In this document: piece by piece, positions 38,901 through 51,612 of the stretch
How positions within the stretch are numbered: the first letter of the stretch is position 1
Layout: every line of letters begins with the position of its first letter
Assembly: GCA_013399695.1 (NCBI GenBank)
Contig: VXAU01000683.1
Span: 77,969 to 141,968 of the forward strand
DNA: 64,000 nucleotides
Direction: 5' to 3'
From: Formicarius rufipectus
Lineage: Eukaryota; Chordata; Aves; Passeriformes; Formicariidae
Made by a program: the position numbers and the translations under genes
The notes under the pieces: generated by a model
Told to the model about the DNA's origin: nothing
The model's database searches: none
What the model saw: only the letters and a program-made list of their open reading frames with translations

Positions 38901-41900
38901 GCTGTATAAAGATCCATCCCCTTTTCACTGCTTTTGAATCCCAAATGACTTCTCAATTACTACCTCACACAACATCCCTCTTAGTAAATATTAAATTTCA
39001 ATCAGAAGAGCATGTGTACTTCACAGAGATAATTACCACATGATTGCAGTGTCAGTTCTCTCTGAAGGGAACCACCAATAAACCTGGGAACCTTGTTGAA
39101 CTGAGTTGTTTCCACTTTTGGTATGCACTACATATAGCTTAGCCTTATTTTCCAGCTATAGCCAAAAGCGGATTTTTAAATATTACTCTGTGTGGTTCTT
39201 GTAGTCTTCTGTAGGGGACAGGATTGCAGGAACTACAACCTTCCTCTCAGAAGCTGGAGACTAACAAAAGGGTTCTCCTAGAACAATAAAAGCCAAGTGA
39301 TTACAACCCTTATACCCATTTCCTACATGCACAAGTTAAATTGTTTGCACTGCAACATAAATACTCTGCATATTATTAGTAGGATCCTTCTGAAAAATTA
39401 GGGAACACTTTTTTTGTTACCAATGACCTCCACTAAGTTCAAAATCGATCCAGAACCATGATACATATAAATATTCAAACCTTTTACACCTTCATCTAAA
39501 ATGTAACATGAGGGAAGAAAAGTTTTGGACCCATCATTACAAAGGATTTCTGCCATCAAAGGGGCATCAGTCCATTTTGAACAACAGATTCTTTCAGGAC
39601 ATTTGGGAATCACCTTTGACTGACAGGTAGACAAAGATACTCTCAATACTTAGTGACTATCAAACAGAATAACTTTGCCCTTCCCCTTTTCCTCTGTACA
39701 ATAATGTACCAGATAGCTTAAATATTGTTATGATGTCTCAAGGCAGGGAATAGCCTCTTCAAAGTTACTGGATGGAAAGCCTTTTTTATTATTTGCTGTT
39801 TGCTTATTCTTTTATTTTTAAAGGACAATCATGTGAATGTACAGGAAATACATCTGGAGATAATAAAAATATCTGCTCCTGGACCTAGGCCTGATGCCAA
39901 AGCAAAGCATCAGAACTTGGACTGACAATATGAGAACAAGGTAGGAGCAGAGATGTCCACTAACACCAGTATTACGTGCTCTATAAGGAATAGCACTTCA
40001 TTCTTAAAAGTAATGCTGCTTTCATACTGAATGAATGGTATTTAACCAAAATACTCAAAACTACTTTTGACCTGCTATGTGTCATATAGTCTAACCAAAA
40101 AAAGATTTCAGAGCCACATGAACCATCTGATTACATAAAGACATTAAACACGGATACAATAAAAATGGTCCTGAAACTACTGTGGAAAAGAACTCTATGG
40201 ATGAGAAAGTGGCAAACACCGATGAGCTGAGCTTTACTGGTAAGTATTAGTGATTTATTACAAAACAGCTGCACTGTGACACTCAGACCACTTCCCCAGC
40301 ACCCTCTCCCCCATTGCTAGCTGTCTGTTACTCACTGCAAAGAGACTCACCGTTCTACTTGCCTGCTTGGCATCTAGCACCATTCTCCACCCACACAGCC
40401 TACTCAAAATGGCACCCACACTGGAAATTTTGTGCTTTTCAACTTCTAGTTTCCATCTGTATCAAATTCCACAACATCCCAGCTGCAATTCTAGGAGTCA
40501 GCTAAATTTGTTGTCTTCATGCCTTCCCTGCTGTCCAAGCTCATTCTTCCCTCTCTTCTTATGCCCTCCTGTTAAGCAAATTAGGTCATTTAAACACTAG
40601 CACACCTCATGGAGGTTAAAATGAATCAAATATGCAATGATTGAAGGAAAAAATAGAACAAAAACAACTGAAAAAGGGAATGCTGCCAAGTTCCTGCATT
40701 TAACTTTTACCAAAGTTGAGATTTCACAAGGCTAGTGTCCCAAAGTTTATAAGAAATTTTAGAGCTCTGGAATACGCACTGTGGAATTTCTCTGATTTGG
40801 GAATGCACTTTATCCTCATCTATAGGTTTAATTATTAAAAAAAAAATAAAATCAAAGATAGCAGTTCAGCTTAGTATGCAAACTTCAAGAAAAAGTAGCT
40901 CTCTCAAGACCATCTTCTGTTGTATTCCTGTGTAACTAGGAGAGACAAGGCTGGTAAACAAAACTGAGCACCTCTCTCATTCCCCACTGTCTGTACATGG
41001 CACCAGTTCCTGTCAGGGATAATGTGTCCCACAACTGCCTTCCAGGGGCATCCAGCTGAAATCACACCTATGTATGTACCTTACCAGGGGCTGCTTCCCT
41101 CCTCACAGAAGTCACCACCCACACACCTGACTTTGTTACAGTGCAGCAGAGTTCAGGATAGTGACTTAGGAAATCCTTGCCATCCAGAGGGAAGTAAAAA
41201 AAAAGGGCTCTCCTGGAAGCGAACTTTGCCACAGCTAAGTGAATCAAAGGCACTCACATGTTTCAACACACATATGTTTCAAAGCTGCAGGAGCAGATAC
41301 ACAGCAGACTAGCAACAGGACACTAAATATCTGGGCTTTCTGAATTTTTGTTATCAGCTGTGGTTTGTTCAAAGATCCGTCACCTATAAAATAAATGGAT
41401 TAATTTTGAAATGAGCAAAGAAGTTTTGTTCAAGGAAATACTGAACTCGTGCTGGTGGAAGACTGTAGAGTTTTAGAGGAAGTAGTTCTGGAGCAGTTCT
41501 CAATGGACAGGGCCATACTGGCCTTGGAGGGGGACAGAGTGAAGAACTGCCAAAATAAACAAAACTGGGAGCCCCTTTTTGTACCTGTTTTTAAACAAGT
41601 CATAAGGTTACAACTAAACTGATCAGTGAAAGCAGCAAGTAAGAAAACATAAAACAAACACCACACCTCAGGCAATCTACTTACAAGTTCTTTCAAAGTC
41701 ATGCAGAAAGGAAATGAAGACAGACCTGTTTGAAAATAGCTTAGAAATAGCACAACCATACAACCCTCTTCTATTAATAACCACATACATAAATATGGTT
41801 ACATTATAGGAATTTCAATCATCTTTGCCTTCAACATGAAGGAAATCTGTTTCTAACTTTATTTTCTGGACTCCAACAGACACTTTGCTGAGATTGTTTT

Positions 41901-43226
41901 CACCTATATAGCATTTATTTCCAATGCCTAAAGTACCTGGTAAACAGGCTCATAGTCCAGAAAGTAAGTCATACAAGCAACTGCTTCATCACAATCTACA
42001 GTAGATATGTGTATTATGCATTCTGGCAGACTTTTGTGAATGCAGATGCTTCTGTATGAAGCAACATATAGCATCTTTGCATATTCAAATTGTATGAAAA
42101 TATAACCCACAAGGTTTTTCAGTGCCTCTGAAGCTGAAGCATTCACCCTGGCAATAGGAAATATTGAAGAGAAGTATATGCCCACTGAAGAGACCACTAT
42201 ACTTTGGAAATGTTGACTACATACAAAAAGAAAGCAATAAGTGTTGGACATGCAGAAAGTTCCCAGGATGCTACAGTAAACATCATCTGCAGACTAGATT
42301 TTCCATCTGAGTTGTCCCGAACAGCCAATTCTCTAGTAGCAAATTGATCTGAAATAATCAGAGACAGGAGGTTTTGCACAGAGAAGTCCTTACACCATGC
42401 CTGACCACACTGCTTGTCAGCCCACTAGCAGCACGCATTTTAGCAGCTGCAAGGCCACAGCAAATGCTTCACCCAAAAAAAGCGCTCCAGATAAACACTC
42501 TGTAGGAAAGTGAGCTCAGTTCTCCTGCTTATTCTTCCTTTTCGTTAGATGTACTGCTATGGAATCCAAAGCACAGTGAAGACAGAGAGATAAGCCCATC
42601 CACAGAAATGTCTTTAGTCATAGTTGAGTCTCTTGCTTCCTATTCAACAATATCAATACAGTATCTCCTATTCAGCAGGTGTACAATCTCATAATCCAGT
42701 TCAGAGAACAGAAAGCTCAACACTCCTGTGACTGACACAAGAGATTAGGAGGACTAGGCAGGCAGACGACAGAGAGAAGTAGTGAAATCTTAGGCAGAAC
42801 ACTTTTCCAGGAAACATCAGTAGGAACCTAGCAGGGACCATTTCAAGTCCCCATTTTTCTGGAGTGAATTTTTTTTAATCATATTTTAAAAACAAGGAAT
42901 AACAGGAGATCAGTATGGTACATTCTATCTTATTTGTCCTTCCAAACTTTCCAGTTACCAGCAGCAAGGTTAAGGAAGAGAGCTCAAGAATCTGTGTGGG
43001 CACTGGGAGCTAAGATTACATCTGTGATGCACACAATGTCACTATCACATTGTAAGCAAAGGCCTCTGGGGAGCTGAGAAGAAAAGTGAATAGAAAGAAA
43101 AAAAGAACTGGGACAGAAACAAAGGGCAGACCTTTCTTCTATGCCTTTTCCAATATCTCAAAGCTGATTTAGATTTTTATTGAAGTTCTTTTCTAAATAG
43201 TTTAATTCTTTGTTGCTGAGTGTATT

Positions 43227-43250
43227 TAAAACAAACAAACAAAAAAAACC
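43227..43250 (+). repeat. Short (AAAC)n tract
   Basis: AAAACAAACAAAC followed by an A run and CC. Confidence 0.8.
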
Positions 43251-46200
43251 TTCAATTTGATGGGCAATTACTTTTCTCTTGTCCCTTGTACAGTCATGTA
43301 AAATAGGTTTTGCTAAAATAATGAACAAGATAAACTAAGAATACTGGTTGCAATTTGACAGAGACTCAAGATCTTAGCAAATTGTGTAGTTCAAAAGCAT
43401 GTGAGAAAATTAGACACACTTTAAACAAGGTATCTTCTGATCTGTGTTAAAATCAGGCATGATCCTATAATCATTATGAAGTCAGTGACATCATTATGAA
43501 GATGACCAGGCAAATACAGGAATACACAGCCCTGAAGATACAAGTAAACCTCCTGACCTCAAAAACAAGATGTAAAACTCTGAATAATGACGATTTCCAT
43601 TCTTATACAATTTGTACATTTATAAAAATGGTTCACTCATCTTTTCATGAGTAAAGGTTTTAATTTCAAAAAGTATCAGTGATTTGATGTTATGTCTGAT
43701 AAGCAAGGCATTTTTCAAATTTAATTTGAATGGTGAATACACAGACTGGAGTTCTCATGCCAGTATAACAGAGCAAGGACAGAATGTAGGGCACTACCAC
43801 TATGAGTTTTATGTCATGTTTTAAGTAATTTTCTCTTTACTGTACGTTATCATGCTTTTTTTTCCCAATTAATTTCTTTCATTTTTCTCCCTCATTCACC
43901 CTTTTGCAGAAACTATGACTTTCATGGCTATTTAAAATAGACCATTTCTTTCTGTCATAGAGAAAACGAAACTCACTTATTGGGCTATATGGGTAAATTG
44001 TAAGTCAAAAAGAGAAAAAACCTCAAACACATCAAACTGGTTTTATTTTTAGGCAGTCCTTAATGCCTACTTTAAAAACAAAGTCCTTTGAGAATTACAA
44101 CCAAGCAGTCAATATTTAAAGCTGCATTTAAGAAACCTCATTCAAGCTCATCTATGGGAGAGCTATGAAACCAAACATATCCACAACAAAGTTCTGCCTG
44201 TATGAACAATATGTTTGAAGCTGCTTAGGTCTGTTTTTCTAGTTCTCACACACATATGTGAACAGACAGACCCCAAACAATTCAGAGTTTCCCACAGAAA
44301 TCATGCACATTTTGCAAAGATGTATTTTTACATTTATGCTGCTAACCACTCTGAAAATTTAGCCTTATTTTAGCAACTTACTCGGATACAAATGAAGCTT
44401 AAGTATAAATAATCACCTTAAAATGAGATAACACTAAACAGAGGAAGTGATTAAGCACCACTGAAGACATAAATCCACAAAACTAAGTAAACTTGACAAT
44501 TTAGAGTATCATCTGGAGAGCCATATTTCACATTTTGGTTTAAACCAAGACAGCCCCACTAATGTTAATTGACTCTAATTTTATATTGCTCCCAAAAAAT
44601 GTGCAACATATTTAAAAAATACCATACTACCATTATATTATAAAACCATCTTAAAAAAAAAAAAGTTTGAGAACATGTAAAATTAGATATCTCAGACTAC
44701 ATGGTGCTGAAATGCTGTATGCAATACAGTGAAACATTAGTCATAATTATTACCAATGGTTTTCCTGATGATTTTACAAGATCATCATTCTGAAAAATAT
44801 CATCAGATGCTATAAATACCTAATGATACTTGTAAGACGGTATAACTTCACCAAAAAGAATACTCCTTGTTTGTTTGGACTAATCTGACAGGATTATTTC
44901 AAAGATTACATTAAAATTCCACTAAAATACAATAAAATGGTGCAAGATCCAAATGAAGCTTCACATAACTGCATTTGTGGGTACCTTGCTTCGTAGAAGA
45001 GTTGTAACTGCAGCAAACTGATTAGATTCTAAATTATTGCCAAAGTTCTGACTAGCTTTTATCCTACTTCTTATTCATAAGCAGTTTATACAGAGTATTT
45101 TCTAACTTTAAAGCTTGAGTGAGCACCAATGCAGAGTCTTCTGTAAAAGAAGCTGAACTGACTGCATAAACAACGAACGTACATTTATTTCTTCCAGAAA
45201 GAAAGATCTTAGTAAACTAACACCTTAGCATATACAACTCAGTTTTAACTGTGGTACCTACCAGGAAGAATTCAGAAACTCTGGAAAACATGATAAACAA
45301 ATACATTTGATTTAACCATATGAAGTCTTCCACAATATACTGCTTTCACACCATTGCTGCTATCAGCACAATGCTGAGCTGTAATTAACCAATCACCTAC
45401 ACCTGTATAAGGAACGTTCTATTTCATTTGTTTGAAGACAACTCTACTCATTTAATTCAGCTGAGGAAGGGAACCCTCAACTCACCCAAAATCATGAACA
45501 CATGAGAGCACTTTAAATAAAATCCAAAGGTGACGTTTGGATGATAATGTCAGTGAAACCAAAGCATTTAACTACAGCCACAAGCTTGTGTTTTTAAACA
45601 GATTTCAATCTCGGGTGTATGTTTAGGCCATCTTCTGACCACTCCCTTTGATTATTTTGCCTCATCTTCAATTCCTTTCTTCCTCCTTCAGAGGTCATTG
45701 ATACAACTGCACATGAAGGTAAAAGCCCTCTGCTAGTTCTGCCTTTACAGAGTAGCACAAGAGGACCTGGAATTGCACACATTTTCCATGAGGGTGTTTA
45801 TATGATCTCTACATTTCTTGAACATTTTTTAAAATGTTTTATTTACTGTCCAAATCATCTGATTTGTGAATAGTTTATCTGCTGTATTTCTGCTTTTTGG
45901 TTCAACCAACTACACTCTTCATAGGCTTCACTGCTCAGCAATCATGTTTGATAGATTTAAAATCCAACCAGTACAATTTTGCCAAGTAGCAGGAAAAAAA
46001 AATATAGAAAGCCAATGAGACAAGGGAAGTAAGTCCACTTACTTTTTTTCAAATATTTTTTTAAATTATTTTTTTCAAGTATTTTCAGCCTTGACCAAAA
46101 AGAAAGAGATGCATGCTATGAATTTTTTCCCCTTAGAAAGTGTTCCACATTTTTAAAATATTTGAACTGGCATGCATTCTATCACACACACCGCAGTGCC

Positions 46201-48163
46201 TACCATACTCTGCTCTCTAAAAGTGCTGATCTGCCTAGTTTCCATAAAAGTCACAACAACCTATTATTCCAGTGCCAGTAAGTTAAAATAGACACTCTAA
46301 ACAGGCGGGAGATATGGCAATTGTACAAAACCAGACACTGCTGAACTAAGCCAAGGTAACTCTGTGGACTTTATTATGTCATGAGGCTGCACAAGATTAA
46401 GAAATAGGGTTTAAAAGCTTTGGGACTAGTCTCTTTGAATTTAGAAGTAGCAGAATATGCCTTTATTCAGGGTCTACAAAGTTAATTAGTCCTGCCATTA
46501 TACTGCTTTAGCTGATCACAGACTTAAGAAGAAGAAAGGGAGTAAGAATTCCCACACATCTCCAGAAGTTGCAATGAGATTGTACAAAAAAAGGGACAAT
46601 ACTACACTTTGCTTCTGTTTATCATCAGAAGGAGAAAACTCTCTGAATATATTAATTTTTCTATTTCAAAGCATTCATCTCCTTCAGGAGATGCCTTTTA
46701 AAGTTCTGTTTTGGAAGCCAAAGCCAAGCTTCATTCAATCCTTATAGGATGTAGACTTTGTTCCCTGGAAGATAAATTGTCTCTTCACCTGTATTGGTGA
46801 AGCCAGACAGCAAAGAAAGGAGCAAGTGAGTTATATCCACATGAATAGTATGGGAAGAGTCTTGCCGAGGCTCTGTGCACATGGACCAAATCCACCCAGC
46901 ACTCCCTCACATATCAGCAGTGCAACTGAGTCCTCCCTCAGCCATTTATCAGTTACTGTCTTGGGTTAGAAAGAATAATCTAAACGCCTATTGACAGAAC
47001 AACTCCAAGGCCAATTCGCATCGCACAGCAGAAATGAGTTAATGAACTTATATAATTTCCCTTGAATCTGACAAAATTTAAGTATGCTACATATGAAAAA
47101 TATCCAGCCTGAGACGTATCTATGGCAAAAGTGAAGCATTTGTTCCAGACCAACTGCAGAATACCAGGCACAAGCAGATGAAACCATTCAGGGTTTTAAA
47201 ATTAACAAGGAACACTGCACCTCCATGCACCCTTAAAAAGAAAAGGCTTCACACGCAGAAGAAATTTTCAGAAATTACCAAATATCTGCTTTTACAAGAT
47301 CGACCTACCTTTTCAAGGGTTCATGAATAGGCATCTACCCAGATCACTACCTTATTTTTTTTTCCCCCTTCAAAATTACAGACACATTTGCTATAGATAA
47401 AAGAAAAACACATGAAAAAGCTTCCAAGACACAGGACTTTCCTACTTCCTCCATCCTTTCTTTCTAGGCTTGGACAAAGACACTAAACATTAAAAATTCA
47501 GTAGCTGATATTCCCTTCTAACAGGACTAAGTAAAGCCTGACACTGACATGTAAGAATAGTAACAATATTTCTTGTTAAAAAAGGCATTTAAACTCTCCT
47601 TCTTTAACAAAAACACTAAAATAAATGAAACTTCAAAATTAGGGACAATATAGGAAATATCATGATGACCATCTCTTATTCATACCTACATAGAAAAACC
47701 AAAGAGAAATTTTCATTTAACGTGGCAGAATGAGTGTCAATCACATACTGTACCTAGTACCAAAATTATACAGCTGTTCAGAGATACAAGGTTTTAATCA
47801 TGAATACTTCATTCCTTAAAAAGCAAGCACTGGAACACAGTCTGGTTGATCTGAACAAAGGCAAGATAAAGCACAGCTGACTGGTGGGTAGGTAGACAAA
47901 CTGTCTGAGCATTGTCAGTTCTGATGAAATAAGAGTGAGAGGTACTGAATGACATAAGATGACATTTTTTGTGATGTCCTACAGTACTACACTATTTCAA
48001 GAAAAGCTACAAAATACCAGACCCTTTAAAAAAAACAAGAATAACAGAAAAGAGAGAAGAAAATACTGGCACAATAGACTTATAACCCGGTATAGCTGGT
48101 TTTGAATTTACCAAGAAGTGAATGGTAACTGAATAAAATAAAAACACAGGTAAATAAAACTGG

Positions 48164-48276
48164 GAAAAAAACCCAAAAAACAACAACAACAAAAAACCCA
48201 AACAAACAAACAAAAACAAACAAAAAAAAACCCAAAAAACAAACACAAAAACAAAAAACCCAAACCAAAACAAAAT
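48164..48276 (+). repeat. A/C-rich low-complexity tract
   Basis: CCCAAAAAACAAC, CAAACAAACAAAC and similar units fill about 110 bases. On the minus strand they create a Phe/Val/Leu-rich open frame (48007-48447) that mimics a membrane protein and is not supported as a gene. Confidence 0.9.
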
Positions 48277-51200
48277 CACATTCCTAGTAATTAAAACTAC
48301 TTTTGTGCAATTTGATACACAGTTCACAATGTTCTGCTGAACAGTTTCTGACTGTCTAAAAAATGGAAGCATCCATGTAAAACTGGACACATGAAAACTA
48401 AACAGGAAAATGAAAAATTCAGCAAAAGATGTTAATTCAAGGTTCACTTCATTATTAGTTTTACTTCACCTCTTTTTATTTACTTTGACACAATGTGCCT
48501 TAAACTGAAACTTAATTGAAACAAATGCTATACTCTCCCACACAACAGAATTAATAGAATCATGAAAGAGCACATTTCATTGTGCTCATATTTCACTGTT
48601 GCTCAAAATATGACTCCTTGATGCACTAAAAAAGGCAAAAATCACTTATTTCTCTCCCTAGAAGTCTAATTCACTGTTTTTCATTTTCCTCTTAATTAAA
48701 AAAAAAAAAAGATAGTCTTGTAATGAAGTAGAAAAACAGTCACCATTTGCATTATGTAGAATGAGCAACTGATGCAAAAGTCCCAGAAGCTCAGTGTGAG
48801 AATAACTGAATACTTCGAAGCATGCAGCAAATAATTACAAACACCAAATGCATTCAATTTGTGTTTTCAAATGACCCATGAAAAAGGTCAAAAATTACTC
48901 AGTTCTATTAAAATAGGGACTTGCCTTCCAAAGCATATGGTTTACTTTCAGTGTGGAAAAAATAACCTGTTAAATGAAGTTAAATAATCAGAAGAAAAAA
49001 AAAATCCAACATGTTTACCTGTCAAAGACAAAAGGTTTCTGTCTTTGCTCACAAACAGTATTGGCAGACCTTGAAGTATACAGGAAACACAAAATATATC
49101 ACAAATTCACAGTCACGGAGTTGAACAGATTACAGCACAGAAAGTTCTCTTGTTTTAGAAGGATGGACAAGAATATTAGAAGCTCCAGTGAGTGGCACAG
49201 AAAAAGAAATTTAAGCAAATAATTCATCACGCTTAAGATTCAATTTCCAAAAGCTGTTATTTCCCTGTTTAAAACACTGTCTTACTGAACTGAAAACATT
49301 GGTTACTTAAAAAAACCCTATATGACTGCATCTCATTCAGCTATTTCAATTAAAGCTATTAGTAATATAGTCCATATCTCCGCTAATTGAGGTTATTTTG
49401 ACTTGCAGAAGCACATAGGAAGTGTTTTCTTCGCTAAACTGTGTTCAATAGACACAGGTTTGTTTCCTATCAAAATTTAACTCCTACTCCAGAGAAAGAC
49501 AGCAATGCAAAGTCCCTGGGCACATTTTACAACCACTTACTACAATTTGAAACCCAGAAATTCTGGTGAAAGTAGGGCTATTGGAATGAAAAGGAAAAAA
49601 ACCTCTCAATTTTCAAGTTAAACAATAAAACCAGTTTTATTTTGGCAGAATATTATATAGGATGTTGGAACTAAAGATTGGTGGTACTGTTTTATCAGGC
49701 CAAGATTGGGGAGAACCAAGATGATGGCACTTGGAAGGAACAGGGGAACAATAATATTAAAAAAAAAAAAAAAAGACTTTTTTTTTCTAATGCTATTGCA
49801 CAGTTGGAGCAAATTCAAGAGGTACTGCTCAAGTGATAGGACTTAGTTAAAGCCTTTGCACCTGCTCTGGCAGATGGATGCAATTAATAACAGAAAAGAA
49901 ACAGAAGAACACAAGTAAAATTGCTCCCTCAGGGTTAGGTTGTTTTAAAATTAAGCTGATACACTTTTTAAAATACAATATATTAACGTGGAGACATGTT
50001 TTGAAGTGAGCTGTTTAGTTTACAGAAAATGAACTCATTAGTGAGGTGTACAGACAAACACAGGCCTGGCCCCACAATTAGTTTTCATACTCATTCTGCA
50101 AACGGGTAATACATTTTTTAATTACTCATAGTCAAATAAATGGTTGTGCTATATTTTGCATAGGAAATAATATCATACTTGATTTGCTCCTACTGCAAAT
50201 GAAACATTTGAAAACATGAGCATAAGAGCCCAAGCCAGTAAAATACTTACCAAAGTGCCCTTTGAGGAGTTCACTAGTCAAGAAGCCAGTTGAAAGTAAT
50301 TTCTTTATTTGAAGCTCAACCAAAACTAATGAAGATGAAACACCCTCCATTGTACTACATATGTGCACACGTGTGTTTATTTACTCACACACAAACTCCA
50401 GCTATATCTTAATAGTTACTACAACCACCCAGGCACACTACCAAAGGTGGTGTTAGATTAATAAGACACTCCATAGGAGTTTTGGCCCATGTCAGCTGCT
50501 GTTAGCCCAAACAAACCCCAGGAGGTTCAGAGTCAGCACAGGTCACTCCTTGGATGCAGGTGTTTTGGATGTGGGGTGTGAGGGGGGTGCAATTTCAGTA
50601 AGCATGGTCACCACCAGCCCTGTGCCAGCCTGTCTGGCCTCGGGGCCTGAGAACAGTGCCTGGCTGATTTTATTTACAGGTACAGACAGAACTAAATTTA
50701 GCTTGTCTTTCCAAATTAAGGATAAAAAGAGGATTTAATTACTCAGAAGAGGGAGCTAATATAGCAAAACTGTATTATCATCAGTTGTACTGCAACAGCC
50801 TGCTGCAGCAGTTCTAGATTTTTACAGCATACACAAACTTTGAAAAGCAGTTTTTTATTTTTTTTTACTTTTATTTATTACTTCTTACAGTAGTTAACAG
50901 CAGTGTGGGTTAAAATGTTACACAATTCAAATTTCATGTGTGAAAATAATATTTTGTCATTTCCAGACACCATTAACATAACTTTTAAAAAAGCATGACT
51001 ACTTGATGACCATGAAAACCAGATGCCAAGTAAACAGAGGAAAAGTAGTTAGAGGTAGCCAAATTAACCAGATAATAATCTGACAACAAACTGCCACTTA
51101 TTATCAATTTTCTGTAAGTAATTATCCACTAAGGTAGGAAAAACATCTATTATTATAAATTATCGTTAAGAGAATATCCAGTGCCACAGGTCATTGGTTT

Positions 51201-51537
51201 TGCTCTCTCCGTTTGCTACAATAAAGAAGGTAAATACATTGCGATCTACTTTAGAAGTTACCCATGGCAGTTGTTTGCATCTTAACAACCATTGTGTTTC
51301 CTTTTTTTTTAGATCTGAAGAGCCTAGCATCCTTGAGGGCACTGTGAAATTATAACATTGAAAGGTTTTTCCATTTGTTTCACTTTAAATATTCTTAAAA
51401 ACTATTACAGGTGACTACATAATTGGTTATGGGAGGAGGGGCGTATGCAAAAGATGTACATATCTAAAATGGCCTAGCAAAAATGTATTTAAGTGAATAG
51501 CACTGGAACTTAAGAGTTATCTGTTGTTACAATAGTT

Positions 51538-51612
51538 ATTTTTTTTTTTTTTTTGGGTTGCAGCATGTGGGTTTCATGTTTGTTTTGTTTCTTTGTTTTG
51601 TTTGATGTTTTT
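51538..51612 (+). repeat. T-rich/T-G low-complexity tract
   Basis: A run of T (51540-51554) is followed by GGG and TTTG/TTTTG units. The end resembles a pyrimidine tract plus acceptor (TTTTTACAG near 51617), but there is no exon evidence beside it. Confidence 0.8.

Larger units (their letters stand above)
28021..51537. other. Long non-genic AT-rich stretch
   Basis: In 23.5 kb I recognise no exon, structural RNA or autonomous element; only the A/C tracts and the small tandem repeat at 28.7 kb stand out. Open frames are short (up to about 118 codons outside low-complexity sequence) and have no known motif. Repeat density is low, typical of a bird intergenic region, so conserved regulatory elements or a non-coding transcript could be present but cannot be seen from one sequence. 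Confidence 0.7.

Noticed and set aside
48007..48447. 146-codon minus-strand frame resembling a hydrophobic membrane protein
   Set aside because: The Phe/Val/Leu run comes from the A/C-rich repeat read in reverse; flanks show no protein similarity.
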